Notes: a model not told the origin generated them from the letters alone. Shown: positions 45,017 through 54,668, numbered from the stretch's first letter. The stretch: DNA of 64,000 nucleotides from Gillisia xinjiangensis (GCF_046298265.1 NZ_JBKAHK010000003.1:248001-312000), one strand, 5' to 3'. Program-made: numbers and translations.

Positions 45017-46619
45017 AAGTCAGTATTTTAAAATTTAATTCTAAGGGATCTAATTCGTTGATGAGTTTAGGAATGAGCTCTTTTCCATATTCCAGGTACA
45101 TTTCTGAAAAATTAGTTTGCCGCTCCTGTAAACTCTTATTCGGGAACAGCTCGTTCTGAAGGTCGGAAATACGTGAAACCTCATCTTTTAATTTGCGCTT
45201 CTGGGCTTTTAAAAGTCGGTTTTCCAGGTTTTCAAGACCTTTTAACTGCTTCATCTCCTGTGCTTTTACCGCTCCCAGAAAAGTAGGATCTGTTTGTGCT
45301 GCCAGTTCATATAAATGCTGAAACTGCTGTACCAGAAATTCTTTTTGGGGAGAAAAGTCGATATCTATATTCGATATTTTTCTAACCTTCCGATTGATGA
45401 GTTCATGCTGTTTCAAAAACAATTCTGCCTGGGAAATATCGAGGTTTTTCCTTTTTTGATCCTGTTTTGAAGTTTCTATCAGGGCCGAATTCCGAAGCAA
45501 TAATACCGGAAATGGCACTTCTACGGCATCAAAAAATTCCTTGAGTTCAAACCAGTATGCGAGTTCTCCTCCCCCGCCTATGTAACATAAATTAGGCAAA
45601 ACAACCTCCTGATATAATGGCCGTGTCATCACGTTGGGACTAAAATGCTGCGGATTGTTTTTTAATTCAGCTCGTAATTCTTCTTTGCTGAAGGAAGTAT
45701 CGGTTTCATTTATAAAATAAGTGCCATCACGTTCTATAATCCGTTCCCGAAGGCCGTTTGCAAGGTAAAATAAATTGATCTCCCTTGGATTTACCTGAAC
45801 GCCATACCCAAGTTCCTGCATTTTTTCGGCTACCGGAGTAGCGGTTTTATGGGATATCTGGCCAAAAAGTTCCTGTTCCAGGTAAGGGATAAATTCGGTT
45901 TTCAGGGATTTTTCATCGGCATCCAGGATCACCAATCCGTAGTCCTTAAAAAGCTCATTAGCAAGATACCTGGTAGCATCGGTAAGGTTGGAATGTTCCA
46001 GATAGGCCGATTTAAATAGGCCCTTCAATTCTTCAGCGTTCTTCCCTCCTCCTATTTCTGCCGAGAATAATTCGAAAACTTCTTCAAGACCCTCAGTAGT
46101 CAAATTTCCTACCGCATCACTTCCTGCTCCCGGCTGATCGCTGTTCCACAGGAATTTCTTTCCGTTAAGGTTAAAATAATTGATCTCTTCAAAATCGTGA
46201 TCTTCGGTTGCCATCCAGTAAACCGGCACGAATTTTTGATGCGAATATTCCTTGCTTAATGCTGAAGCCAGGTTGATAGCAGAAACGATCTTGTATAAAA
46301 AATAGAGCGGCCCGGTAAATAAATTTAACTGATGTCCGGTGGTTACCGTGAAGGTGTTTTCTTCGGAAAGCGCTTCGATGTTATTTAAAACAGCTTCAGA
46401 AGTATCAAGGTTTGAATACTGTTGTTTTAAAACCTTTACAAGGACCTTTCTTTTTTCTGAAGTAAAAAACTCCTGTTTTTCATCTATTTGAGCCTTAAAA
46501 TTTTCCAGATTTGAAAACCGGTTATAAAAGGGGTTTAATTCTTCTTTTTCGTCCAGGTAATCCAGAATAAGATTGGAAAAATAATTGGTTTGTTTATAGG
46601 AAAGACAGTCTGTTGGCAT
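45006..46619 (-). CDS. bshC: Bacillithiol biosynthesis cysteine-adding enzyme BshC
   Basis: This 537-residue protein shows the full BshC pattern. TVTTGHQLNLFTGPLYFLYK and FVPVYWMATEDHDFEEINYF form the Rossmann-like active site with its HxGH-like and EDHD elements. The C-terminal part is the usual long helical coil. It adds cysteine to glucosaminyl-malate in the last step of bacillithiol formation, the low-molecular-weight thiol of many Bacteroidota. bshA and bshB are not in this window. It is divergent from the M14 peptidase gene. Confidence 0.95.
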   Translation of the reverse strand: MPTDCLSYKQTNYFSNLILDYLDEKEELNPFYNRFSNLENFKAQIDEKQEFFTSEKRKVLVKVLKQQYSNLDTSEAVLNNIEALSEENTFTVTTGHQLNLFTGPLYFLYKIVSAINLASALSKEYSHQKFVPVYWMATEDHDFEEINYFNLNGKKFLWNSDQPGAGSDAVGNLTTEGLEEVFELFSAEIGGGKNAEELKGLFKSAYLEHSNLTDATRYLANELFKDYGLVILDADEKSLKTEFIPYLEQELFGQISHKTATPVAEKMQELGYGVQVNPREINLFYLANGLRERIIERDGTYFINETDTSFSKEELRAELKNNPQHFSPNVMTRPLYQEVVLPNLCYIGGGGELAYWFELKEFFDAVEVPFPVLLLRNSALIETSKQDQKRKNLDISQAELFLKQHELINRKVRKISNIDIDFSPQKEFLVQQFQHLYELAAQTDPTFLGAVKAQEMKQLKGLENLENRLLKAQKRKLKDEVSRISDLQNELFPNKSLQERQTNFSEMYLEYGKELIPKLINELDPLELNFKILTFGE

Positions 46620-46731
46620 ATTATTTCTTTAAAACGTAAAGATACCTAAGATAAATATTTTATGGCCCATTTTTTAGTTAATTCCGTGGTGTATACTATC
46701 TTTACTCCATCAATATTGATTTTATCCTCCT
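46620..46731. other. Divergent spacer between bshC and the repeat
   Basis: 112 bases without a gene. It holds the start side of bshC and, to the right, the 89-bp repeat copy 3. Confidence 0.4.
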
Positions 46732-46820
46732 TATGAAATGAGCATAACGGAAACCCTATATAAACACCAATGAAGATATGCGAATTGCATATGACCTTTA
46801 AAAAACAATAGATATCTACA
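46732..46820 (+). repeat. 89-bp repeat, copy 3
   Basis: This third copy of the element seen in tandem at 40808-40984 ends, like copy 2, exactly at a TATGAA start-codon context, here that of the M14 peptidase. It carries the same 13-codon frame (46770-46811, MKICELHMTFKKQ and TAG). Confidence 0.85.
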
Positions 46821-46821
46821 T

Positions 46822-49314
46822 ATGAAAAAACTACAACTTCTGGTTGCCTTCGCTTTTTTAACTTTTCAGATTTCCATCGCACAAAATCTACAATCGCCTG
46901 AAGAATTTCTTGGGTACCAAATAGGAACTCAGTTCTCCAGACATGCCGATGTGGTGAATTATTTTGACTACATCGCAGAAAATTCTGATTTGGTAACCTA
47001 TCAAACCTATGGAAAAACAAATGAGCGACGTCCACTTACTTATGCCGTGATCTCTTCTGAAGAAAATATAAAAAATCTTGAGGCCATACGAAATGCTCAT
47101 TTAAAAAATGCGGGAATAGTTTCCGGCACTTCGGAAAATTCCGCAGAAAAAGCCATCGTATGGTTGAGTTATAATGTGCACGGGAATGAAGCCTCCAGCA
47201 CCGAAGCAGCTATGCAAACATTGTTTGAGTTGGTAACCGCAAAAAAGGACTGGCTGCAAAATACGGTTGTGATCATAGATCCCACGGTAAATCCCGATGG
47301 CCGCGATCGTTATGCCAACTGGTACAACCAGGTGAAATCCACCCCATATAATTCATCGCCACTGGCAATAGAGAACAATGAGCCTTGGCCAAGGGGAAGG
47401 GCAAATCATTATTTATTTGATCTTAACCGCGACTGGGCCTGGGCAACACAGGTAGAAACCCGGCAGCGTTTAAAAATTTACAATCAATGGCTGCCACATA
47501 TTCACGTAGATTTTCATGAACAGGGCCGTAATAGTCCTTATTATTTTGCCCCTGGCGCAGAGCCTTTTCATGAGGTGATCACTCCATTTCAACGGGAATT
47601 TCAAATTGCAATAGGAAAAAATCACGCAACATATTTTGATAAGGAAGGCTGGCTGTTTTTCACAAAAGAAAGTTTTGATTTACTATATCCCAGTTACGGT
47701 GACACGTACCCAACCTTTATGGGAGCTATTGGAATGACCTATGAGCAGGCAGGACAAGTTGGGTTGGGCATAGATACGAACGAAGGTTATGAACTCACCC
47801 TGGTAGACAGGGTTGCACATCACCATACCACTGGACTTTCTACCGTTGAAATCGCTTCAAAAAATGTGAAAGATTTAAATGCCGAGTTTAATAAATTCTT
47901 CAAAAACGATCAACAGCAATATAAAAGTTTCGCGCTAAAAGGAAATTCAGATAAAATCAGTGCTTTAAAACAATTGATGAACAGACATGAAATTCAATAC
48001 CAAACAGCAGGTTCAGGAAAAATAAAAGGCCTGAACTATAGTGGAAGCAAGTCCGATTTTAATTCAGATGAAAATACGCTGGTTATAAATACCAATCAGC
48101 CAAAAGGTAAAATGGTCAAGGTTTTATTTGAACCTGTAGCAAAATTAAGCGATTCTCTTACCTACGACATTACCGCCTGGAGTCTTCCTTATGCCTATGG
48201 ATTGGAAGCTGTGGCCAGTACACGCCTTGTTTCGGGAACTCCAACCGCGGCTGTGAAAATGGCAAATAACACGGCCAATCCTTCGGGAGCGGGATATATT
48301 ACCAAATGGAATTCTATGCAGGATGCCCGATTTCTTTCAGCCTTGCTGAAGGAAGGCATTAATGTAAGATTTAGCGAAACCCCTTTTGAAAATGAAAATA
48401 AGAAATTCGATGCAGGAAGTCTGGTGATTACAAAAAGCGATAACCGCAAACTGGAGAATTTTGATTCCAGGCTCGTAGCTATTGCCAATAAACACATGCG
48501 TGAGTTAACCGTTGCCACTAGTGGTTTTTCTACCAAGGGACCCGATTTTGGTTCTTCACAAATGAAGATCATAAACAAGCCTAGAATTGGCGTTTTAAGA
48601 GGAGATGGAACTTCTTCCCTGAATTATGGTGAGATCTGGTACTTTTTTGAACAAGACCTCAACTACCCGATAACAGCTATAGAAACCGATGATTTTAACG
48701 CCTCTGATTTGTACAGGCTGGATATTTTAATCCTCCCATCCGGAAATTACAAAGACATCCTAAACAAGGAAATGTTGGAAGAATTAAAATCCTGGGTTAG
48801 AAGTGGCGGAAAAGTGATTGCTATTGAAGGAGCCATTGCAGGTTTTGCCGGGAAGGAAGGTTTTGATCTAAAGGAAAATAAACCTGAAAAGGAAAAAGAC
48901 AGCGCCAAAACAGGAAACCTTATTCCCTATAACGAAAGAGAGCGGGAACAAATAAAAGACCTGATCACCGGAAGTATCATAAAAACCAATGTGGACAATA
49001 CCCACCCAATGGCTTTTGGATATGATGACAAATATTTCAGTTTAAAACAGGGAAATACAAGTTACAGCTTATTAAGAAACGGATATAATGTTGCTTACCT
49101 GGAAAATGATCCGATGATCGTTTCAGGTTTTGCGGGAAGCGAAGCATCAAAAAAGATCCAAAATTCCCTGACTTTTGGAGTAGAGCCAATGGGAAGAGGA
49201 AGTTTTATTTATATAATCGATAATCCACTTTTCAGGGCATTCTGGGAAAACGGAAAACTCTTCTTCGTGAATGCTGTTTTCTTTGTGGATAATGATGATA
49301 AGAACAGATATTAA
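46822..49314 (+). CDS. Secreted M14 zinc carboxypeptidase
   Basis: This 830-residue enzyme has a Sec signal (MKKLQLLVAFAFLTFQISIAQ; cleavage near residue 21). The metallocarboxypeptidase domain carries zinc ligands in NVHGNEASST (His, Glu) and HVDFHEQGRN (His). The catalytic Glu is probably in the VGLGIDTNEGYELT region. A long C-terminal part includes a class I glutamine amidotransferase-like/ThuA-like stretch (LDILILPSGNYKDILNKEM, then LKSWVRSGGKVIAIEG). The family is common in Bacteroidota as an outer-membrane or secreted peptidase. The 89-bp repeat immediately precedes it. Confidence 0.92.
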   Translation: MKKLQLLVAFAFLTFQISIAQNLQSPEEFLGYQIGTQFSRHADVVNYFDYIAENSDLVTYQTYGKTNERRPLTYAVISSEENIKNLEAIRNAHLKNAGIVSGTSENSAEKAIVWLSYNVHGNEASSTEAAMQTLFELVTAKKDWLQNTVVIIDPTVNPDGRDRYANWYNQVKSTPYNSSPLAIENNEPWPRGRANHYLFDLNRDWAWATQVETRQRLKIYNQWLPHIHVDFHEQGRNSPYYFAPGAEPFHEVITPFQREFQIAIGKNHATYFDKEGWLFFTKESFDLLYPSYGDTYPTFMGAIGMTYEQAGQVGLGIDTNEGYELTLVDRVAHHHTTGLSTVEIASKNVKDLNAEFNKFFKNDQQQYKSFALKGNSDKISALKQLMNRHEIQYQTAGSGKIKGLNYSGSKSDFNSDENTLVINTNQPKGKMVKVLFEPVAKLSDSLTYDITAWSLPYAYGLEAVASTRLVSGTPTAAVKMANNTANPSGAGYITKWNSMQDARFLSALLKEGINVRFSETPFENENKKFDAGSLVITKSDNRKLENFDSRLVAIANKHMRELTVATSGFSTKGPDFGSSQMKIINKPRIGVLRGDGTSSLNYGEIWYFFEQDLNYPITAIETDDFNASDLYRLDILILPSGNYKDILNKEMLEELKSWVRSGGKVIAIEGAIAGFAGKEGFDLKENKPEKEKDSAKTGNLIPYNEREREQIKDLITGSIIKTNVDNTHPMAFGYDDKYFSLKQGNTSYSLLRNGYNVAYLENDPMIVSGFAGSEASKKIQNSLTFGVEPMGRGSFIYIIDNPLFRAFWENGKLFFVNAVFFVDNDDKNRY

Positions 49315-49524
49315 AGCAGGGAAATCCCCAGGTGGATAAAAACCGGTACTCTTAAATAGATATGAGAAATGATAAATAGAGAAGATTTTTGAAGTACGAG
49401 ATTGGAAAAAAAGAAAGAATCAAGAGCCAAGAAACCAAGTTAGTTATTCATCCTAGTTATGTTTTAGAGTATTGTGGATTATTTTATAAACCTCAATTAA
49501 GATTTACCGGTTTTGCTTCGTTCC
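49315..49524. other. Intergenic DNA, no gene
   Basis: It is AT-rich, with a small Lys/Gln-rich frame at 49389-49610 that overlaps a repeat and has no protein-like pattern. Nothing else is seen. Confidence 0.4.
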
Positions 49525-49708
49525 TTTTTAACCACAAAGCACACCAAGAAAAAAAAACACAGAGCACACAAAGCAAAAAAGTGATAATTGAAAGTGAACC
49601 AACTGGATAATTATTGAGGAAATTAGAAAAGGACTACATTACAGCAGTGTCTAATGGATAGCAAGACTTTGCGCCCTTTGTGGAAACTTTGTGTCCTTTG
49701 TGGTTAAA
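49525..49708. repeat. Inverted-repeat (MITE-like) element
   Basis: TTTTTAACCACAAAG at 49525-49539 with following ACACAAAG units has its inverse at 49667-49708 (CTTTGTGGTTAAA at the end). The arms are about 42-49 bp, built from CACAAAG words, and enclose about 93 bp of unique DNA. The arrangement fits a non-autonomous palindromic element seen between genes in many Bacteroidota; it could also form an RNA hairpin. Confidence 0.65.
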
Positions 49709-49808
49709 GAAAGTACCTTTCTACAATTTCTTAAAACAGAACGCACAAAAAGGTTTACCGGACAACAATTTTCAAACCTTTTTATAAGAAATCTCTAGAA
49801 TTTCAAAG
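49709..49808. other. Spacer, no gene
   Basis: 100 bases upstream of the isoprenoid-synthase-like gene; a CTTTTTATAAG tail near 49780 is AT-rich. No consensus promoter is visible. Confidence 0.35.
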
Positions 49809-50840
49809 ATGCAAAACAGATCCATCGGAAAAAGACATTATTTTAAACAAATGTTGGCATTACCCTGGATCTATTTTTTTCTGCTGAAAAGTGTTTTTAA
49901 ACAGAAACGATTTATCAAAACTCACCTGGAAAAAGAACTTACAGGGTATAGAAAAACCAATGACGGGAGTTTGACCTTAGCCGATTTCAAAAAGATAAAC
50001 TCCTATTATGCTTTGGGAGTTCCGGGAATCCTGGGAGCATCTTTGGCTGTTTTAAGAGGACAAGCGTTGACAAAAAAAGAACGGCTTTGCCTGACCTTTT
50101 TAGGTTCAACTTCCGGTTTACTGGACGACCTTTTTGATGATCCAGATAAAGAAGTACAGCATTTAAGAAACTTTATTCGTGATCCTGAAAATCTTGAGGC
50201 ATTCAATTCCAACGAAGCTTTGTTGGTGCATTTATATATGCTGGGATTATCTTATGCGAGTCATCCTGAGCATTTAAAAAAGCAGGCTTTAAAAGTTTAC
50301 GAGGCTCAGCAAAGAAGTTTGCAACAACAAAAAGCTGAAAATCCAATCCGGTTAATCCATGAGATAACGTATGCTAAAGGGGGAACCTCATTTCTTTTCT
50401 ACAGGCTTTGTTTGGAGCAACTTCCTGAGAAAGCTGAAGTGAAACTCTTATCCCATTTAGGCGGATTGATGCAGCTGGGAAATGACATTTTTGATGTGTG
50501 GGAAGATTTCCATTCCGGTACCAAAACCGCAGCCAATACCTGCTTTTCCATTCAACAACTCCGGCAAGATTTTTCAGAAGATTTAAATACTTTCTTCAAG
50601 TTGGTGGAAAAAACTTCCTATTCTAAAAAACAGACCTACCGGTTTTCAAATATTATTTCTCTTGCACTGGCAAGGGTTTTTGTGTGTCTGGATCAGTTTG
50701 AAAAATTAGAAATCACTACGGACAATAAATTTCAAACAGAAAAATACAGCAGGAAACAATTGATTTGTGATATGCAGAAACCAAAAAATCAACTAAAAGC
50801 ACTGCGCTATTTTATTGATAATCCTGCGGTCATAAATTGA
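49809..50840 (+). CDS. Class 1 isoprenoid-synthase-like protein
   Basis: This 343-residue, all-helical protein has the two Asp-rich motifs of the class 1 isoprenoid synthase fold: GLLDDLFDDPD near residue 101 (DDxxDD type) and GNDIFDVWED near residue 225. Gln before it (MQLGNDIFD) and flanking helices agree with a diphosphate-binding pocket. It lacks the overall sequence of IspA/IspB-type chain elongation enzymes. The product is unknown: it could be a prenyl transferase, terpene synthase or squalene-synthase-type relative. It stands alone, without visible pathway partners. Confidence 0.7.
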   Translation: MQNRSIGKRHYFKQMLALPWIYFFLLKSVFKQKRFIKTHLEKELTGYRKTNDGSLTLADFKKINSYYALGVPGILGASLAVLRGQALTKKERLCLTFLGSTSGLLDDLFDDPDKEVQHLRNFIRDPENLEAFNSNEALLVHLYMLGLSYASHPEHLKKQALKVYEAQQRSLQQQKAENPIRLIHEITYAKGGTSFLFYRLCLEQLPEKAEVKLLSHLGGLMQLGNDIFDVWEDFHSGTKTAANTCFSIQQLRQDFSEDLNTFFKLVEKTSYSKKQTYRFSNIISLALARVFVCLDQFEKLEITTDNKFQTEKYSRKQLICDMQKPKNQLKALRYFIDNPAVIN

Positions 50841-50956
50841 TGAATCTGATTTTTAATCAAACCAAACAAAGCCTTATATTAGTTCTATATTTATTTTTAA
50901 TGGGCTGTTAAACGCACTATTTTTTTCTATTAATTTCGATCAAAATTTAAAACAAC

Positions 50957-51925
50957 ATGCTAATCCCAATTCTATTGTTAATCGCAGGATTAACAATTTT
51001 AATTTTCGGAGCTAATTATATGGTGGAAGGTGCTTCCGCCCTTGCAAAAAAGTTCAATATTTCCAATCTGGCTATAGGATTAACCGTTGTTGCCTTTGGA
51101 ACTTCTGCGCCGGAACTGGTGGTAAATACCTTTGCAGCGGTTCAGGGACATCAGGATATCGTTTTTGGAAATGTGCTTGGAAGCAATAATTTTAACCTCT
51201 TCATTATTTTGGGAATCACGGGCTTAATCACTCCGCTCGTGGTGCAATCCAGCACTGCATGGAAAGAGATCCCAATTTCATTTATCGCGACCCTGGTGCT
51301 CTTTTTCCTGGTGAACGATGGGCTGATTTCTAATTCTGAAAGTTCTGTTTTGGGAAGGATCGACGGGGCAATTTTACTCATCTTTTTTGGCCTGTTTCTT
51401 TTCTATGTCCATAAACAACTCAAAAACGACCCTTCAGAAACAGGAGAATTTATTGAGGTTCCAACTTTAACCAATTTAAAGATGGGCATTTATATTATTG
51501 CCGGATTAGGAGGTTTGATTTATGGTGGCCACCTGGTGGTTAATAATGCGATTCTGCTTGCCCAATCTTTTGGGATAAGTCAAAAAATCATAGGACTTAC
51601 CGTGGTTGCTGCAGGAACTTCCCTTCCGGAACTTGCAACCTCTGTAGTGGCCGCATTAAAAAGGAATGCAGATATAGCAGTAGGGAATATTGTAGGATCT
51701 AATATTTTTAATATCTTTCTTATCCTTGGAGCTTCCTCCATGCTCAAACCAATAGGATTCGACCCAAATTTCAATATGGACATCTATGTCTTAGCGGGAG
51801 GAACAATTTTTCTTATCCTGGCGATGTTCACAGGGAAAAGGAGAATACTCGACCGCTGGGAATCTTTGGTTCTTTTGCTGTTTTATCTGGGTTATACCAC
51901 GTATCTTGTAGTACAGGAACTTTAA
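50957..51925 (+). CDS. Calcium/sodium antiporter of the CaCA family (YrbG type)
   Basis: This 322-residue membrane protein has about ten helices and the two inverted alpha-repeats of the family. The first reads LTVVAFGTSAPELVVNTFAA with GNVLGSNNFNLFIILG. The second reads LTVVAAGTSLPELATSVVAA with GNIVGSNIFNIFLILG. The conserved Glu residues in both repeats bind the cation. It exchanges Ca2+ or another cation for Na+ across the inner membrane. It lies 18 bases ahead of the lipoprotein gene, likely the same transcript. Confidence 0.93.
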   Translation: MLIPILLLIAGLTILIFGANYMVEGASALAKKFNISNLAIGLTVVAFGTSAPELVVNTFAAVQGHQDIVFGNVLGSNNFNLFIILGITGLITPLVVQSSTAWKEIPISFIATLVLFFLVNDGLISNSESSVLGRIDGAILLIFFGLFLFYVHKQLKNDPSETGEFIEVPTLTNLKMGIYIIAGLGGLIYGGHLVVNNAILLAQSFGISQKIIGLTVVAAGTSLPELATSVVAALKRNADIAVGNIVGSNIFNIFLILGASSMLKPIGFDPNFNMDIYVLAGGTIFLILAMFTGKRRILDRWESLVLLLFYLGYTTYLVVQEL

Positions 51926-51943
51926 AATTTTCCAATATAAACC

Positions 51944-52375
51944 ATGAAAAATATCATCTTTTTCGGATTGTGGATCTTTTTAATTTCCTGCGGAAGATCT
52001 TCTGAAGAAGTATCCCTTTCAGAAAAAGTGGACTCCCTGAAAATCGAAATAGTTGCGCTCCAACAGGCCAATGATACGCTTAGCGATCACCTGATGAAAA
52101 AAGCCTTTGTTGCCCGGAATTATCCTGAATATTTCGACTCCATCGCCCAACCGGAAAAGTTTTTAATAGATAGGCTCCAGGAACATCCGGAATTAATTCC
52201 GAAAGATGCCGTATTAGGCGGCACGATGCGATTCACCTCCATATATTTCATCAATGATGAACTAATCGTTGCCGAATATGAAGACGGTCATGTGATGGGA
52301 AAATCCATTTTTGGTTATCGACCCGATCGTAAAGGAAATCTGAGATTTGAAATGATCGCCCGGTTACAGGAATAA
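51944..52375 (+). CDS. Putative lipoprotein, 143 aa
   Basis: It has a lipoprotein signal (MKNIIFFGLWIFLISC, Cys16) followed by a short coiled-coil (EKVDSLKIEIVALQQANDTL) and a small beta-rich C-terminal part (FTSIYFINDELIVAEYEDGH). I do not recognise the family. The gap of 18 bases to the antiporter gene suggests co-transcription. Confidence 0.8.
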   Translation: MKNIIFFGLWIFLISCGRSSEEVSLSEKVDSLKIEIVALQQANDTLSDHLMKKAFVARNYPEYFDSIAQPEKFLIDRLQEHPELIPKDAVLGGTMRFTSIYFINDELIVAEYEDGHVMGKSIFGYRPDRKGNLRFEMIARLQE

Positions 52376-52603
52376 AAATTTAACCGAAAAATCATTGAAA
52401 TTCAGATTTCATAATCTGCAGGAGCTAGCGTAGAAAATTTTTCATCCTCCCTACCCTGAATCCTGATTTTTGTGCTCCGATGCCTTCCTGAAATCAACAT
52501 TCCCATTGTATTTTTAACTTTTTATTAAATCCTTTCTGAAAAAATTCTTTCTGAAAATGAGTAACTTATAGTTAGACAGAGCTAACATATAAATACTGAT
52601 AGC

Positions 52604-53890
52604 ATGAGTATAGATACAGATTTTTCAGAATTCTACCATCCGCTAAAATCAACCCCAGATCTGGATCCTTTAATGAAGAGAATAGGAGATGCAAAATATG
52701 TTTTGCTGGGGGAAGCAAGTCACGGAACGCATGAATATTATACCTGGAGAACAGAAATCACGAAAAGACTTATAAAGGAAAAGGGATTCAATTTGATTGC
52801 TGTTGAGGGAGACTGGCCGGATTGCTATAAAATCAATCAGTGGATAAAAGATGAGAGCAGTGAAAGAACGATCGAGGATGTTCTCATGGAGTTTACACGC
52901 TGGCCTACCTGGATGTGGGCGAACTGGGAAATTGTTGCTTTGGCAACCTGGCTGAAAGAACAGAATTCACCTTTAGCCTATGAAAAGAAAATCGGGTTTT
53001 ACGGTCTCGATGTTTACAGCTTGTGGGAATCCATGGATCAAATTGTGGGCTATCTGGAAAAAGAGGATCCGGACACCGCTGTACTCGCTAAAGAAGCAGT
53101 ACGATGTTTCGAGCCTTTCCGGGAACATGATTCCTATACTTCGGTCTTTTCAATGGCCCAACCAAGTTGTAAAGAGAAAGTACTGGCGCTTTTACAAAAA
53201 GTGAGGTTAAATGCACACAATTATGATCATCAGAAAGAAGCAGGGCTTAATGCAGAATTGAATTCGCTGGTAATGGCCAATTCAGAAAAATATTACGAAG
53301 CTATGGTTTCCTTTGGGGAGGATTCCTGGAACGTACGGGATAAACATATGGTGGAAACCCTGAATACCCTGATGGATTATCACGACCCCAATGCTAAAGT
53401 AATTATCTGGGAGCATAACACGCATATTGGAGACGCTAGAGCCACCAGCATGGCTTCCCAGGGGTTGGTAAATGTAGGTCAACTGGTACGGGAACAACAA
53501 AACCGGGATGAGGTAGTGCTGGTGGGATTTAGTTCTTACTTAGGATCTGTCATTGCCGGTTGTGGCTGGGGTGAACCTATGCAGGACCTTGAAGTCCCTC
53601 CGGCTATTCCCGGAAGCGTTGAAGCTATGCTGCACCAGCATTCAGAAACCAATAAATTGATCATTTTTAATGAAGATGCTAAATTGGAGGAGGCTTTTTC
53701 AGAAAAATTACCGCACCGGGCAATAGGAGTGGTTTACAATCCGAATTCCGAAAGGGGAAATTATGTGCCTTCCAACCTTTCCTTTAGATATGATGCTTTT
53801 ATATTTATTGATGAAACCAGAGCGCTTCATCCATTAAAATTGAAGCCGGATGGTCACAAGGTTCCGGATACTTTTCCCTTTGGATTTTAA
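52604..53890 (+). CDS. Erythromycin-esterase-family protein
   Basis: This 428-residue protein is of the EreA/B, Bcr135/136 type. The diagnostic elements are LLGEASHGTHEYYTWR (Glu and His), AVEGDWPDCYKINQWI and IIWEHNTHIGDARATSMASQ (Glu-His-x-x-His). The family fold is an esterase/hydrolase with a metal-independent His-based mechanism proposed. Only a few members inactivate macrolides; the chromosomal ones have unknown substrates, so resistance should not be assumed. Its 3' end overlaps the convergent gene by four bases. Confidence 0.88.
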   Translation: MSIDTDFSEFYHPLKSTPDLDPLMKRIGDAKYVLLGEASHGTHEYYTWRTEITKRLIKEKGFNLIAVEGDWPDCYKINQWIKDESSERTIEDVLMEFTRWPTWMWANWEIVALATWLKEQNSPLAYEKKIGFYGLDVYSLWESMDQIVGYLEKEDPDTAVLAKEAVRCFEPFREHDSYTSVFSMAQPSCKEKVLALLQKVRLNAHNYDHQKEAGLNAELNSLVMANSEKYYEAMVSFGEDSWNVRDKHMVETLNTLMDYHDPNAKVIIWEHNTHIGDARATSMASQGLVNVGQLVREQQNRDEVVLVGFSSYLGSVIAGCGWGEPMQDLEVPPAIPGSVEAMLHQHSETNKLIIFNEDAKLEEAFSEKLPHRAIGVVYNPNSERGNYVPSNLSFRYDAFIFIDETRALHPLKLKPDGHKVPDTFPFGF

Positions 53891-54315
53891 GGAATTAATT
53901 CCGCCGGATTTGCAACAGCACCTGATGAAAATCTGGATTTCAGCAATGCTATGTCCTCTTTTTTAAATCCCTTGAGATCAATCATGGTCCCTGAGGCCGT
54001 GCCCGATTTTATTATGAAATTATTTGGGGTAATTGTTATTAAGTTGATGTCTTCAAAGGCAAATACTTTTTCTTTTTCCTGAAAAGCACTTAGCCTCACC
54101 TCCTTCTCATCCCAGGCGATATATTCCAAATTCAATTCTTTATCATAAAAATGCCAGCCACCATACAATACAGCCATCCCAAGATAAAACCAAAGGTTCA
54201 TGCTTTCAAATTTACTTTCTAAAAAAATGAAACCACCTAAAATTATCCAAAGGAACACCCCGATTAATTTATAATAGCTTTTAATAAAAACCGGGGATTT
54301 TACAATTCTGGGCAA
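53887..54315 (-). CDS. Small membrane protein, 142 aa
   Basis: It has two membrane helices near the N terminus (about 13-30 and 41-54) followed by a beta-rich soluble part (KEVRLSAFQEKEKVFAFEDI, then SGTASGTMIDLKGFKKEDI). The layout resembles small bacterial proteins with a PH-like C-terminal domain, such as the bPH families; this is only by pattern. No function is known. Confidence 0.75.
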   Translation of the reverse strand: MPRIVKSPVFIKSYYKLIGVFLWIILGGFIFLESKFESMNLWFYLGMAVLYGGWHFYDKELNLEYIAWDEKEVRLSAFQEKEKVFAFEDINLITITPNNFIIKSGTASGTMIDLKGFKKEDIALLKSRFSSGAVANPAELIP

Positions 54316-54668
54316 ACTGGATTATTTTTCAGATTCAGATCCGAAGATATGTTTTTTCAGGCTTTTTTCAGAAAAATCGTATCCTTTTTTAAATGAGACA
54401 GGTATTCCTGTTTAACGGTTCTTCCGAGTTTTACAGCAGGTATTTATCCCATAATTCTTTCATTGTTCAGGATAAAGTCTAACAGGTTTTTGAAACCTGT
54501 TAGACTTCTCTTTAACTATTTTTTGAGTAGTTATTTTGTTTATCGTTTTAATAACTTTTATAAATATTTTATAATTCAGAATGGAAAACTATGGATTAAA
54601 ATCTTTAAATTCAGTTTCCCTATAAACATTTTCCCACTGTTGATTTTTAGAAAACCAAAACCTGAAAT
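54316..54668. other. Intergenic region upstream of the aldolase gene
   Basis: There is no convincing gene; a 69-residue Phe/Lys-rich frame (54463-54672) overlaps the hairpin and the aldolase start and is rejected. The 14-base-stem hairpin at 54476-54506 is the only ordered element. Confidence 0.5.
54476..54506. repeat. Perfect 14-bp-stem inverted repeat
   Basis: AGTCTAACAGGTTT, a three-base loop TTG, and AAACCTGTTAGACT. No U tract follows on the right beyond TCTCTTT, so it is more like a REP/palindromic element than a plain terminator. I recall similar GTCTAACAGGTTT hairpins between genes in other flavobacteria. Confidence 0.7.

Noticed and set aside
49389..49610. 73-codon frame
   Set aside because: It overlaps the CACAAAG repeat arm and has a Lys/Gln/Ser-rich chance composition.
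52604..53890. Macrolide resistance gene
   Set aside because: The family is erythromycin-esterase-like, but most chromosomal members do not act on macrolides, and there is no resistance context.
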